Origin: Oscillospiraceae bacterium
Lineage (GTDB): Bacteria; Bacillota; Clostridia; UMGS1810
DNA: 52,319 nt
Reading direction: 5' to 3'
Assembly: GCA_021629085.1 (NCBI GenBank)
Contig: JAJXRJ010000011.1
Coordinates: 1 to 52,319, forward strand
Below the pieces are notes generated by a model that worked only from the letters and a program-made list of their open reading frames with translations, made no database searches and was not told the origin of the DNA. The translations under genes were made by a program, and so were the position numbers. Each line of letters opens with the position of its first letter. The first letter of the stretch is position 1. Positions 9,199 to 17,594 of the stretch are shown piece after piece.

Positions 9199-11725
9199 TG
9201 TAAACAGCAGAAAATGCATTGGCCGTCTTTCAAGGCGCTCCATCAAAAATAACCGCACAAGAAATATCATTGCAGTGATGGCAATCCTCTTAACGGCTGT
9301 AATGTTTACAACGCTTTTTACGATTGGCGCCAGCATTATGGATTCCTTTCAGCTTTCCACCATGCGGCAGGTGGGAACCAAGGCACACGGCGGGTTTAAG
9401 TTTTTAACGCAGCAGCAGTATGATATTGTAAAGGCTGATCCAAAGATAGCGGATATTTCCTATAACATAATCATCGGCTTTGGTGAAAATCCCGAATTCA
9501 AAAAGATGTCGGTTGAAATCCGTTACACCGAAGAGAAAAATGCCGAGTGGGGTTTTACCATGCCGACAACTGGAACGCTCCCCAAAAACAGGCTGGATGT
9601 TGCCACGTCTACCAAGGTGCTTGACATGCTGGGGCTTCCGCATAAGCTGGGTGTACAGGTGCCGCTCACGTTTACTGCGGCAGACGGGGTAAAATACAAT
9701 GAAACCTTTACGCTGTGCGGCTTTTGGGAGCAGGATGCAGTAAGCCTGGTATGCGAGGCATTTTTGTCAAGGGAATACAGCGACGAAGTTGCGCCAGTGT
9801 GGCAGGAAACCGCTTCTGCTGAGGAAGGAAACTGGTGGATATCGGGCGCTATCAACCCGAGTATTTGGTTTCGCACCCCGTGGGACATTGAAGGACAGAT
9901 GGAAGCTCTAAAAGAACGCTGCGGTTTTGGCAATGAGGTAAACGAAGGTGTAAACTGGGCGTATGCTTCCTCAGAGGTGGACTTTACCACGATTGCATTA
10001 CTCGTTGGTATTCTCCTGCTGATTATTTTTTCTGGATACATGATTATCTATAACATCTTCTATATTTCGGTGTCAAAGGATATCCGCTTTTACGGCCTTT
10101 TAAAAGCAATTGGCACAACCAACCGCCAGTTAAAAAAGCTGGTACACAGGCAGGCACTTTTGCTGGGGATTCTGGGAACGCCGATCGGCCTGGTTTTGGG
10201 CTACGCCATTTCTGTCTTTGTCGCTCCCGTGGTGATGTCTATTACCTCGGTGGCAAGCGAACAGGTGATCTCCGTAAATCCGCTGATCTTTGCCGGCGGT
10301 GGGCTGTTTACGCTGATTACCGTATGGGTCAGCTGCATTAAGCCCTGCCGTTTTGTGAGCAAAATATCGCCGGTAGAGGCTGTGAGATATACCGAAAGCA
10401 CGGTTCCGCCACGCAAAAAACAAAAGAAAACAAAGCGGGTAACGCCCTTTTCCATGGCATGGGACAATATGAAAAGAACGCCCAAAAAAACATCCAGCGT
10501 AATAATATCGCTGTCTCTTTCGATGATTCTTCTAAACGGAACCTTTACTTTGATAAGCGGCTTCGACATGGATAAATATATTGCAAACAGGGCGGTATCC
10601 GATTTTTATATTACGGATGCGTCTGTCATAAACATCAATGCCCCAGTAAAAATCTATAATGGCGTGTCAAGCGAGCTGCAAAATGAGATAAAAGCCCTAG
10701 GCGGGATAACCGATCTTGGAAGCGTTTATATGCAGGAGACGCAGCATAAGTTCAATGAGACAGGTTTTAAGCATGCAAAAAAGGTCTATGAAGAATATAA
10801 GGAAACGCTGCCAATGCCTTATGCACAAGAACAAGCCCGACGTCTTACGGAGGAATCCTTAATCGACGCGCATCTGTATGGGGTGGATGATTTCATCACC
10901 GGCAAGCTGGAAATTGCAGACGGCAAATTTGACTTGGAAACATTTAAAACAGGAAATTATGTGATTGCCTCCTCCTATGTGGACAATGGCGAAGGCAGGT
11001 ATTATGATATCGGCGATAAAGTTCCGATTGATTTCGGAAACGGAAACGTGAAGGAATATGAGGTTATGGCGATCGGCGATATCCCCTATGCGCTGGGGCC
11101 GCAGCACACCCATTACTTTGATCTGTACCTGACGCTGCCTGCGGAAGAGTTTATCTCTCAAACGGGTGAAACAGGAGCTTTAAAAACAGCATTTAATGCG
11201 GAACCGTCTATAGTTCCTGAAATAGAAACATGGATTCAAAACTATTGTGAAACCGTAAATCCCGATATGGCATATCAGTCCCGCGAGACCTTTGCGTCGG
11301 AATTTAAGGGAATGCAGAATATGTATCTGACGGTAGGCGGGCTTTTAAGCTTTATCCTCGCACTCATCGGAATCTTAAATTTCATCAACTCCGTGATTAC
11401 TTCGGTGCAAATAAGACGGCAAGAGCTTGCAGTCTTACAGTCCATTGGCATGACGGGGAAACAGTTAAAACAAATGCTTATCGGCGAGGGCCTTTGGTAT
11501 ACCGTTATCACCGTCGCCATAACGCTTACCCTTGGCAGCCTGATTACCTATGGTATCGTGATGGGAATTGCATACCAGATATGGTTTTTCACCTATCATT
11601 TTATGATAACACCGATTTTGTGGTGTATTCCTGCCCTCATCATCCTGTCAATTATTATCCCCGTGCTTTGCGATCGGAATATGTGCAGTCAAAGCGTTGT
11701 GGACCGGTTAAGGGAAAGTGTGTGA
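9191..11725 (+). CDS. FtsX-like ABC permease with two FtsX units
   Basis: About 844 residues. One membrane helix (about 22-45) leads to a large external domain (about 50-265). Three helices (about 270-390), including 'LVGILLLIIFSGYMIIYNIF', form the first FtsX unit. The pattern repeats: a helix near 430-445, a second external domain (about 455-705), and three more helices (about 715-830). Duplicated FtsX units are common in putative peptide or lipoprotein ABC transporters; this chain is longer than typical BceB (about 650 residues with one large loop), so it is not a straightforward BceB. ATG 9191 has AGGTGG upstream and overlaps the ATPase gene by 8 bases; a GTG at 9182 is less likely. The substrate is unknown. 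Confidence 0.9.
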   Translation: MLNVNSRKCIGRLSRRSIKNNRTRNIIAVMAILLTAVMFTTLFTIGASIMDSFQLSTMRQVGTKAHGGFKFLTQQQYDIVKADPKIADISYNIIIGFGENPEFKKMSVEIRYTEEKNAEWGFTMPTTGTLPKNRLDVATSTKVLDMLGLPHKLGVQVPLTFTAADGVKYNETFTLCGFWEQDAVSLVCEAFLSREYSDEVAPVWQETASAEEGNWWISGAINPSIWFRTPWDIEGQMEALKERCGFGNEVNEGVNWAYASSEVDFTTIALLVGILLLIIFSGYMIIYNIFYISVSKDIRFYGLLKAIGTTNRQLKKLVHRQALLLGILGTPIGLVLGYAISVFVAPVVMSITSVASEQVISVNPLIFAGGGLFTLITVWVSCIKPCRFVSKISPVEAVRYTESTVPPRKKQKKTKRVTPFSMAWDNMKRTPKKTSSVIISLSLSMILLNGTFTLISGFDMDKYIANRAVSDFYITDASVININAPVKIYNGVSSELQNEIKALGGITDLGSVYMQETQHKFNETGFKHAKKVYEEYKETLPMPYAQEQARRLTEESLIDAHLYGVDDFITGKLEIADGKFDLETFKTGNYVIASSYVDNGEGRYYDIGDKVPIDFGNGNVKEYEVMAIGDIPYALGPQHTHYFDLYLTLPAEEFISQTGETGALKTAFNAEPSIVPEIETWIQNYCETVNPDMAYQSRETFASEFKGMQNMYLTVGGLLSFILALIGILNFINSVITSVQIRRQELAVLQSIGMTGKQLKQMLIGEGLWYTVITVAITLTLGSLITYGIVMGIAYQIWFFTYHFMITPILWCIPALIILSIIIPVLCDRNMCSQSVVDRLRESV

Positions 11726-11754
11726 GCGCACAACTTAGCAACCATACAAACAAA

Positions 11755-11790
11755 AGAGATACTGGCAATAAATGCCAGTATCTCTTTTTC
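11755..11790 (+). terminator. Terminator of the two-component/ABC operon
   Basis: 13-base stem AGAGATACTGGCA / TGCCAGTATCTCT, loop ATAAA, then a T-run. Confidence 0.9.
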
Positions 11791-11866
11791 TTTCCAATCT
11801 GCCCGTCAGTAAATGGCAATCATTTTCAATTCTCTCCGATTGCCATTTATCCAATCGCCTTGTTTT

Positions 11867-12610
11867 TTAAAAATTCCGGGATGCACCGCCGCCGCCAAAG
11901 GAGCCGCCACCGCCGGACGCACCGCCGCCAAAACCGCCGCCGAAGCCACCGGTTCCGCTTCCAAAACCGCCGCCGTAAAAGCCGCCCCGAAAGTTCCTTC
12001 TTCCGCCGGTAAACGGCCCCACAAAACGCCGCCGCTTCCGGCTAAGAAATAGGATTAAAATTAAAAGCGCCACCGCGACAACAGCCTCAAATATGGCACT
12101 GTAATCCGATTCTTCAGGGATGGGCGTACCGTCGTAATTTTGGTTCACCTCATCAAAAATGGCGGTATACAGCGCCTTCATGCCGCCGTCGTAATCCCCG
12201 TCAGAAAACGCGTCTGCAGCGTACTGATCAATCATCCGCCCAGCCTTGGCGTCGTTGATGAGCCCCTCTAACCCGTAGCCCACCTCCACCGTCACCGCGC
12301 GGTCCTGGGTGGCGAGCAAAATTAAAATTCCGTCGTTTTTTTCGCTGCCAATTTCCCATTCGCGCGCAAGCGCAATGCCATATTCCCGAATCTCCTCCCC
12401 TTCCAGCGATTCCACCGTTGCCGCCACAATTTGCGCACCAGTGCGCTCCTGCAAAGCTTGCGACTGCTCTACCATATAACGCTGCGTCGCCTCTGAGAGC
12501 ACATTTGCATAGTCCGCCACGTAAAATTCATGGCTGGGCGCAGGATATGCACCTGTAAAAATTGGGAGCAACAGTATCGCACAGACAAGGGCAATCCACT
12601 TGCGCCGCAT
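11867..12610 (-). CDS. TPM-domain (YgcG-like) membrane protein with Gly-rich tail
   Basis: 247 residues. Signal peptide (about 1-21, 'ALVCAILLLPIFTG'), a TPM domain (about 28-155; 'VADYANVLSE' start, 'VEVGYGLEG' motif), one membrane helix (about 172-190, 'AVVAVALLILILFL'), then a basic stretch and a tail made almost only of Gly, Phe and Ser. This is the standard YgcG/'methanol dehydrogenase' layout. TPM domains are often paired with LemA, as here, with a four-base ATGA overlap to the upstream lemA-like gene. Function is uncertain: some TPM proteins show phosphatase activity or help assemble membrane complexes (family knowledge). Confidence 0.88.
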   Translation of the reverse strand: MRRKWIALVCAILLLPIFTGAYPAPSHEFYVADYANVLSEATQRYMVEQSQALQERTGAQIVAATVESLEGEEIREYGIALAREWEIGSEKNDGILILLATQDRAVTVEVGYGLEGLINDAKAGRMIDQYAADAFSDGDYDGGMKALYTAIFDEVNQNYDGTPIPEESDYSAIFEAVVAVALLILILFLSRKRRRFVGPFTGGRRNFRGGFYGGGFGSGTGGFGGGFGGGASGGGGSFGGGGASRNF

Positions 12611-13173
12611 CAGAACTGCACCTGCGGAACCTGCGACGCAGTTTCTTCCGCTTCAAAATAGGCCACGCTGTCAAACCCAAACAGGTTTGCAAGGATCACA
12701 GTCGGGAACTTTTGAATCTTGGTGTTGTAGCTTCTTGCCGCATCATTGTAGTCTTTGCGCGCCACTGCAATGCGGTTTTCCGTTCCTGCCAGCTCATCGC
12801 TGAGCGCGGTAAACTGCGTGTCAGCCTTTAGGTCAGGATAATTTTCCACAATCATAAGCAGCCTGCTCAACGCACTGGAAAGCTGTGCATCAGCCGCTGC
12901 CATCTCCTCGGTGGTAGCAGCGCCGGCAAGCTTTGTGCGTGCCTCAGAAACCTCCCCCAGCACTTCACTTTCATGTGTAGTATATCCTTTTACCGTATTG
13001 ACCAGGTTGGGAATCAAATCGTTTCTGCGCTGAAGCTGCGTATCAATATTGGAAAGGCTTCCCGATACGCCCTCACGCAGTGAGACGAGCGAATTGTAGC
13101 TTCCTACCAGTGCAAACACCGCAATGAGCACCACAGCAAGCACCACAATCCATATGATTGTTTTTTTGTTCAT
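12610..13173 (-). CDS. LemA family protein
   Basis: 187 residues. An N-terminal membrane helix (about 5-23, 'IIWIVVLAVVLIAVFAL') is followed by the LemA helical bundle with signatures 'YNSLV', 'QLQRRNDLIPNLVNTVKGY' and 'YPDLKAD', ending in 'FPTVILANLFGF'. The ATG at 13173 begins the helix; a much longer open frame upstream has no support. GGGGGG lies upstream and a good promoter (13193-13221) fits this start. LemA proteins are membrane-anchored and often adjacent to TPM proteins; their biochemical role is not firmly known. Confidence 0.92.
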   Translation of the reverse strand: MNKKTIIWIVVLAVVLIAVFALVGSYNSLVSLREGVSGSLSNIDTQLQRRNDLIPNLVNTVKGYTTHESEVLGEVSEARTKLAGAATTEEMAAADAQLSSALSRLLMIVENYPDLKADTQFTALSDELAGTENRIAVARKDYNDAARSYNTKIQKFPTVILANLFGFDSVAYFEAEETASQVPQVQF

Positions 13174-13192
13174 AATAACCCCCCTTTTTGTG

Positions 13193-13221
13193 ATTATACC
13201 ATACATTTCAACATTTTTCAA
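13193..13221 (-). promoter_or_regulatory. Promoter of lemA-TPM
   Basis: On the minus strand, -35 TTGAAA (13216-13221), 17-base spacer, -10 TATAAT (13193-13198). Confidence 0.75.
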
Positions 13222-13278
13222 TACTGGAATTGACCGCGCGCTTTGGAGAAAAGTGCAATTTTTTGATAGAATCCACCC

Positions 13279-13307
13279 TTGCACATCCGGGTACAGACTG
13301 ATATACT
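13279..13307 (+). promoter_or_regulatory. Promoter of the GH2 gene
   Basis: -35 TTGCAC (13279-13284), 17-base spacer, -10 TATACT (13302-13307), 31 bases before the ATG. Confidence 0.6.
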
Positions 13308-13338
13308 CAAAGAAAATGAAATTAAGGGAGGAAGTTTG

Positions 13339-15060
13339 ATGAACCAGCCTCGACCGGAACATCCCAATCCACAGTTTGTGCGAAAGCACTGGCAGAATTT
13401 AAATGGGGAATGGGAATTTGAAGTGGACAAATCCGTTGTTGGGTTTGAAGCCGGTTATCCTGCACGGGAGTCGTTTCGTCAAGTGATCACCGTGCCGTTT
13501 TGTCCAGAAAGCAAGCTGTCTGGCATTGGGCAGACGGAATTTTTAAACTGTGTCTGGTATGCAAAATCGTTTACCGTGCCAAAGGAGCATGCACAAAAGC
13601 GCGTGCTGCTCACGTTTGGCGCTGTGGATTATCATGCGTTTTTATACATCAATGGGGAATTTGCAGGTGAACACCGGGGCGGCTATACACCATTCCGCAC
13701 GGACATTACCGATTTGTTAAAGCCCGGTGAAAACCGCATTGTACTAGCGGCAAAAGACGATTGCAGGCTGGGAACCCAGCCCGCTGGCAAGCAGAGTGCC
13801 AAGCTGCATTCGCACGGATGCTTCTACACCCGCACCACCGGTATTTGGCAAACGGTGTGGCTAGAATTTATAGACCCGGCGCACATTGTAAAATTCCGCA
13901 CGCAAACCGATGCTGTCACCGGCGATGTCAGCATCACAGTGCATGCATCGCCTGAGGCGCTGGGCAGGACGCTGGATGTTGCGGCATATTGGGATGGAAA
14001 AGAGGTGGGCCGCGCGCAGACAACCATACAGTCCCTTTCCCACCCCATTTCCTTCCGCGTGTCCGAACTCCATTTGTGGGATATCGGCGCAGGCAATTTA
14101 TATGATGTAACGCTTACCATTTCAAACAACGGTGTGGTATCCGACCAGGTGGAAAGTTATTTTGGCATTCGCAGCGTATGTCTTTCTAAGAAATCACAGA
14201 TGTTAAACGGACGTGCGTTTTTTGGGCGGTACGTGCTGGATCAGGGGTTTTATCCGGACGGCATTTACACCGCCCCCACCGATGAAGCACTCAAACAGGA
14301 CATTCTGCTCTCGCAAGCATTGGGCTTTAACGGCGCGCGTCTCCACGAAAAAATATTTGAGCCGCGGTTTTTATACTGGGCGGACAAACTGGGATATTTG
14401 GTATGGGGGGAACATGCCAACTGGGGACTTAAAATTTCCGATTTTTCCAACCTTGCCAATTTTCTGCCCGAATGGATAGAAGGCGTGGAGCGGGACTATA
14501 ACCATCCGTCCATCATCGGCTGGTGCCCGTTTAACGAAACCTGGGATGACAACCCGGGCAAAAAGCGGCAGGACGACCGCGTGCTTCAAATTGTGTATCA
14601 GGCGACCAAAGCGGTTGACCCATCCCGCCCGGTGATTGACACCAGCGGCAACTACCATGTGGTTACCGATATCTACGACGTACACGACTACACACAAGAC
14701 GGCGCCAAATTTGCCGGGCACTATACGGGCGAAGTTTTTTATGAACATCTCGCCGACCGCCAGCAGTGGCGCGGCGAGCCCTATTTTGTGAGCGAATACG
14801 GCGGCATCCGCTGGGCGGCAGACAGCCAGGAGGGCTGGGGCTACGGCGATGCGCCCAAAACAGAAGAGGAATTTATTGAGCGGTTCCGTTCCCTCACCTT
14901 GACGCTTTTGCAAAATCCAAATATCTGCGCCCTTTGTTATACCCAGCTTTATGATGTGGAGCAGGAGGTCAACGGCCTTTACACCTATGCGCGCAAACCA
15001 AAGTTTGACCCGGGCGTCATCCGCAAAATCCTAACGACGCCTGCCGCCATAGAACAATAA
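13339..15060 (+). CDS. Glycoside hydrolase family 2 enzyme (beta-galactosidase-like)
   Basis: 573 residues without a signal peptide, so probably cytoplasmic. Order: sugar-binding jelly roll (about 10-170), Ig-like domain (about 175-275), TIM barrel (about 280-570). The acid/base Glu sits in 'GWCPFNETWD' (near 400) and the nucleophile Glu is probably in 'FVSEYGGIRW' (near 485). This is shorter than LacZ and resembles the compact GH2 enzymes common in gut Clostridia and Bacteroidetes. Substrate (beta-galactoside, beta-glucuronide, beta-mannoside or other) cannot be set from sequence alone. GGGAGGAAG precedes the ATG at 13339; an in-frame ATG 60 bases upstream falls inside the promoter and is rejected. 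Single-gene unit between its promoter and a bidirectional terminator. Confidence 0.9.
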   Translation: MNQPRPEHPNPQFVRKHWQNLNGEWEFEVDKSVVGFEAGYPARESFRQVITVPFCPESKLSGIGQTEFLNCVWYAKSFTVPKEHAQKRVLLTFGAVDYHAFLYINGEFAGEHRGGYTPFRTDITDLLKPGENRIVLAAKDDCRLGTQPAGKQSAKLHSHGCFYTRTTGIWQTVWLEFIDPAHIVKFRTQTDAVTGDVSITVHASPEALGRTLDVAAYWDGKEVGRAQTTIQSLSHPISFRVSELHLWDIGAGNLYDVTLTISNNGVVSDQVESYFGIRSVCLSKKSQMLNGRAFFGRYVLDQGFYPDGIYTAPTDEALKQDILLSQALGFNGARLHEKIFEPRFLYWADKLGYLVWGEHANWGLKISDFSNLANFLPEWIEGVERDYNHPSIIGWCPFNETWDDNPGKKRQDDRVLQIVYQATKAVDPSRPVIDTSGNYHVVTDIYDVHDYTQDGAKFAGHYTGEVFYEHLADRQQWRGEPYFVSEYGGIRWAADSQEGWGYGDAPKTEEEFIERFRSLTLTLLQNPNICALCYTQLYDVEQEVNGLYTYARKPKFDPGVIRKILTTPAAIEQ

Positions 15061-15061
15061 T

Positions 15062-15087
15062 AAAAACCCCGCTAAAGCGGGGTTTTT
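15062..15087. terminator. Bidirectional terminator between GH2 and pspC-like genes
   Basis: AAAAACCCCGC / GCGGGGTTTTT with loop TAAA; T-runs on both strands serve the two convergent genes. Confidence 0.9.
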
Positions 15088-15088
15088 G

Positions 15089-15289
15089 TTAGTCCCTGCG
15101 AATTTCCGATTCTTTTGGGATGATAATTGCGGCAATGATATAAGCCAAAATGCCAGTCCCCATGGAAAAACAGGTTAATACTACGCAGGCCAGCCGCACC
15201 ACAGTTGGGTCAATGACAAAGTATTCCGCAATTCCACCGCATACCCCGCAAATCCTTTTATCAACGTCGCTTCTGTAAAGCCGTTTCAT
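15089..15289 (-). CDS. PspC domain protein
   Basis: 66 residues, essentially one PspC domain: basic N-terminus, 'KRICGVCGGIAEYF' motif, 'DPTVVRLACVV' strand and a hydrophobic helix (about 33-55). PspC proteins are small inner-membrane proteins linked to envelope stress sensing. Last gene of the PadR/DUF1700/DUF4097 operon; its ATG overlaps the upstream stop (ATGA). The operon context supports a role in membrane stress. Confidence 0.93.
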   Translation of the reverse strand: MKRLYRSDVDKRICGVCGGIAEYFVIDPTVVRLACVVLTCFSMGTGILAYIIAAIIIPKESEIRRD

Positions 15290-16110
15290 AATTCCGTTCC
15301 TCCTTCTTGAATAAATTCATTAAAGTTAACAGTAACTGCACCTGCGCCGCACTCAATTTCCAAGGTATAAGGTGCGCCGTTATATTGGTGAAAATCGGTT
15401 GCAAGCCCGCCGTAAAATTCATTTCCAACAGTAACATCCCCTGCACCCGACTCCACATTCAAATTGTAATCAGTAGCGCTTCCCGCTAAATTGAGCGTCA
15501 CCGCGCCCATTCCGCATTCGGTTTCATAGCTTCCAAGCCCTGCACTTTCCACCACCAGGTTCCCCATTCCGCATTGCAGCTTTGCTGTGTCTGCCGTAAG
15601 TTCGCCAATGGTTAAACTACCCATTCCAATTTCAAGCTCAAGCGCCTGTGTTGTCAACCGGTCAATATCAATTTCGCCCGCGGCAAATTCCAAATCCATA
15701 TAACGTGCCGTAAAGTCCACAGGCAGATAAATAGTGACCACCCGGTCTTCCACAATGGCTGGAACAATGCCTTGCTGGTTATCCGCAATCACCCACCGGC
15801 CGTTTTTTACCTTGACCTCCGGCTGATATCCACGGGCGGCGCTCACCTCAATTTTAAATGTGTCGCCATCCACAATGTGCACTGTTCCACCTGCCAGCTC
15901 AAAATCCAACTCTTCAATTCCGTCATAGCTTTTGGAGTATGCCTGCTGCTGCGGCGGGCGGACGGGATTAGCAGGATTGGTAAAATAGGCAAAATATTGT
16001 CCAAACCGGCCAAGTGTGGCTCCAAACAGTAAGGCAATTACAGTTAAAATGATTCCCAGCGTAATACAAATACCTGAAATGCAGAGTACAATTTTGGTTC
16101 CCTTTTTCAT
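15286..16110 (-). CDS. DUF4097-type beta-helical envelope protein
   Basis: About 274 residues. N-terminal membrane helix (about 6-28, 'IVLCISGICITLGIILTVIA'), a short linker, then repeated beta strands in the DUF4097 pattern: 'MGSLTIGEL', 'CGMGNLVVE', 'CGMGAVTLNL', 'SGAGDVTVGN', 'CGAGAVTVNF'. These regular 20-residue turns imply an external beta-solenoid. The ATG at 16110 overlaps the upstream stop by four bases; a longer frame to 16254 would overlap DUF1700 and is rejected. DUF4097 next to PadR, DUF1700 and PspC is a recurrent Firmicute arrangement of unknown mechanism. Confidence 0.88.
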   Translation of the reverse strand: MKKGTKIVLCISGICITLGIILTVIALLFGATLGRFGQYFAYFTNPANPVRPPQQQAYSKSYDGIEELDFELAGGTVHIVDGDTFKIEVSAARGYQPEVKVKNGRWVIADNQQGIVPAIVEDRVVTIYLPVDFTARYMDLEFAAGEIDIDRLTTQALELEIGMGSLTIGELTADTAKLQCGMGNLVVESAGLGSYETECGMGAVTLNLAGSATDYNLNVESGAGDVTVGNEFYGGLATDFHQYNGAPYTLEIECGAGAVTVNFNEFIQEGGTEL

Positions 16111-16742
16111 TTTGAGGCATCCCCCTTTCCGAATAACCGCCTGCCAAGTGTGACAATGCCGCGGATAACAGCCGGGAATAGATAATACACCGCTGTACCA
16201 GTTGCCCAAAGCACTAAAATTCCGCCGCCCAGGGCGATTAAACCCAGACCGCAAAGCAGTGCGGCATTTAACGGTTGGAAGATGCTAAACAAGCCCATTG
16301 CAAACATCACGACACCGCCAACAACAAGCGCCAGCCCCAGTGCAAACAGGCCGATAAAAATCCCAATAGCGCCAAATACGACCGCGCATATCACACCAAA
16401 TATGGCAGAGAAAGCGCCAAAAATGACAGGTGAGAGTAAAATACATCCAGCCACAGCCAAAACGATCATCCAAACACTCCACTTGCGCGGCAAAGGCGCA
16501 TTCTCCGGACGGTCTACTTTAGCGGGAACCGCTTCATTTGAAGTGCCATTTTGTGCGTAATATTCTTCCCGAAAGCCCTTTGCCACCTGCGCCGGCGTAC
16601 CAAGCTCGCTCATCACCTGTTCGTCCGTTCCATCCGCGTCGTCAAAGTATTCCTCATAATATGCCATGGCGGCTTCCAGCTCATCGTGCGGCAAAAAGTG
16701 CAGTTCCTGCCGGAGCGCATGCAAATATTGCTGCCTGTTCAT
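16107..16742 (-). CDS. DUF1700 (HAAS-like) membrane protein
   Basis: 211 residues. The N-terminal soluble part (about 1-65) carries the typical 'LRQELHFLPHDE' and 'AMAYYEEYFDDA' helices, and 'MSELGTPAQVAKGF'. Several membrane helices follow (about 88-185). This matches the DUF1700/HAAS family, usually beside PadR regulators and DUF4097 proteins; the soluble part is thought to interact with the partner regulator (family knowledge). Starts with ATG inside the end of the padR-like gene (four-base overlap) and ends over the DUF4097 start. Confidence 0.9.
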   Translation of the reverse strand: MNRQQYLHALRQELHFLPHDELEAAMAYYEEYFDDADGTDEQVMSELGTPAQVAKGFREEYYAQNGTSNEAVPAKVDRPENAPLPRKWSVWMIVLAVAGCILLSPVIFGAFSAIFGVICAVVFGAIGIFIGLFALGLALVVGGVVMFAMGLFSIFQPLNAALLCGLGLIALGGGILVLWATGTAVYYLFPAVIRGIVTLGRRLFGKGDASK

Positions 16743-17053
16743 ACCCGTTCCCTCCCCAACACAAGTTCGATTTTCTTCTTATACAGCTTCCACTCTTCAT
16801 GGTACAAGGAAAGCTGGCTTTTGCCCTTGTCGGTAATCCGGTAATACCGCCGGTTCCGCCCCGAAAATTCCTTGTCATAAACCTCCAGGCAATCATCCTT
16901 TTGGAGCCGCCGCAGCACTGGATACAGGGTGGACTCGGAAACCCCGACAGCTTGCCGAAGCGTTTGGGTGATTTCATAGCCGTAAGTATCGTGGTCAGAA
17001 ACCACAGCAAGCACAAGCGCGTCCAGCAAAGCTGCGTTGATGGTAAAAATCAT
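16739..17053 (-). CDS. PadR-family transcriptional regulator
   Basis: 104 residues, the length of the short PadR subfamily. Winged helix with 'DTYGYEITQTL', 'VSESTLYPVLRRLQKDDCL' and 'RRYYRITDKGKSQL' motifs, and a short C-terminal dimerisation helix. First gene of the envelope operon. The promoter just upstream is overlapped by a perfect 7+7 inverted repeat, so autorepression is likely (inference). The ligand or stress signal is unknown. Confidence 0.95.
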   Translation of the reverse strand: MIFTINAALLDALVLAVVSDHDTYGYEITQTLRQAVGVSESTLYPVLRRLQKDDCLEVYDKEFSGRNRRYYRITDKGKSQLSLYHEEWKLYKKKIELVLGRERV

Positions 17054-17085
17054 ACTCCCACCGCCTTTTTCAACATTTATCTTTC

Positions 17086-17121
17086 ATATAATACTATACA
17101 TTATATAATATTATTTGTCAA
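17086..17121 (-). promoter_or_regulatory. padR operon promoter with overlapping candidate operator
   Basis: Minus strand: -35 TTGACA (17116-17121), 17-base spacer, -10 TATAGT (17093-17098). An inverted repeat ATATAAT-7 bases-ATTATAT (17086-17106) covers the -10, a likely PadR binding site. Confidence 0.75.
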
Positions 17122-17140
17122 GCATTTTATGCAAATTAAT

Positions 17141-17180
17141 AAAAAAATAGCGTGCAGATTGTATCTGCACGCTATTTTTA
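17141..17180. terminator. Terminator of the rplJL operon
   Basis: 13-base stem ATAGCGTGCAGAT / ATCTGCACGCTAT flanked by A-run and T-run; works for rplL on the minus strand. No rpoB follows. Confidence 0.9.
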
Positions 17181-17190
17181 AACCGCAATC

Positions 17191-17565
17191 TTATTTGAGC
17201 TCCACTTTTGCGCCAACTTCTTCGAGCTGCGCTTTGAATTTCTCAGCGTCTTCTTTCGAAACGCCTTCTTTTACAGTCTTCGGAGCGTTGTCAACAATCT
17301 CTTTGGCTTCTTTTAAGCCCAGAGCGGTGATTTCACGAACCACTTTAACAACTTTGAGTTTTGCAGCGCCGGCATCCGCCAAAACAACGTCAAACTCACT
17401 CTTTTCTTCTGCAGCGCCAGCTTCTGCGCCACCGGCAGCAGCAACGCCCACAACCGGAGCAGCCGCGCTAACGCCAAACTCTTCTTCCATCATTTTTACC
17501 AGTTCAGCAACTTCTAAAAGCTTTAATTCTTTGATATCCGCAAGGATCGATTCCACTTTACTCAT
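17191..17565 (-). CDS. rplL: 50S ribosomal protein L7/L12
   Basis: 124 residues: N-terminal dimerisation helices (about 1-35, 'IKELKLLEVAELVKMMEEEF'), Ala/Gly hinge (about 38-52), and the C-terminal factor-binding domain with 'FDVVL', 'KLKVVKVVREITALGLKEAK' and 'VDNAPKTVKEGVSKEDAE'. Stalk protein recruiting translation GTPases. ATG 17565 with AGGAGG nine bases upstream; an in-frame TTG three codons earlier is rejected. Last gene of the rplJL unit, closed by the terminator at 17141. In most bacteria rpoB and rpoC follow rplL; here an unrelated convergent-free operon (padR) lies beyond, so the RNA polymerase genes are elsewhere or outside this window. Confidence 0.98.
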   Translation of the reverse strand: MSKVESILADIKELKLLEVAELVKMMEEEFGVSAAAPVVGVAAAGGAEAGAAEEKSEFDVVLADAGAAKLKVVKVVREITALGLKEAKEIVDNAPKTVKEGVSKEDAEKFKAQLEEVGAKVELK

Positions 17566-17594
17566 TCTTTTCAACCTCCTATTGAAAGTTTAAA

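Noticed and set aside
16538..17593. Long plus-strand open frame of 351 codons
   Set aside because: It runs antisense across padR, part of DUF1700 and rplL, which have clear homology, ribosome sites and a promoter. A shadow of those genes.
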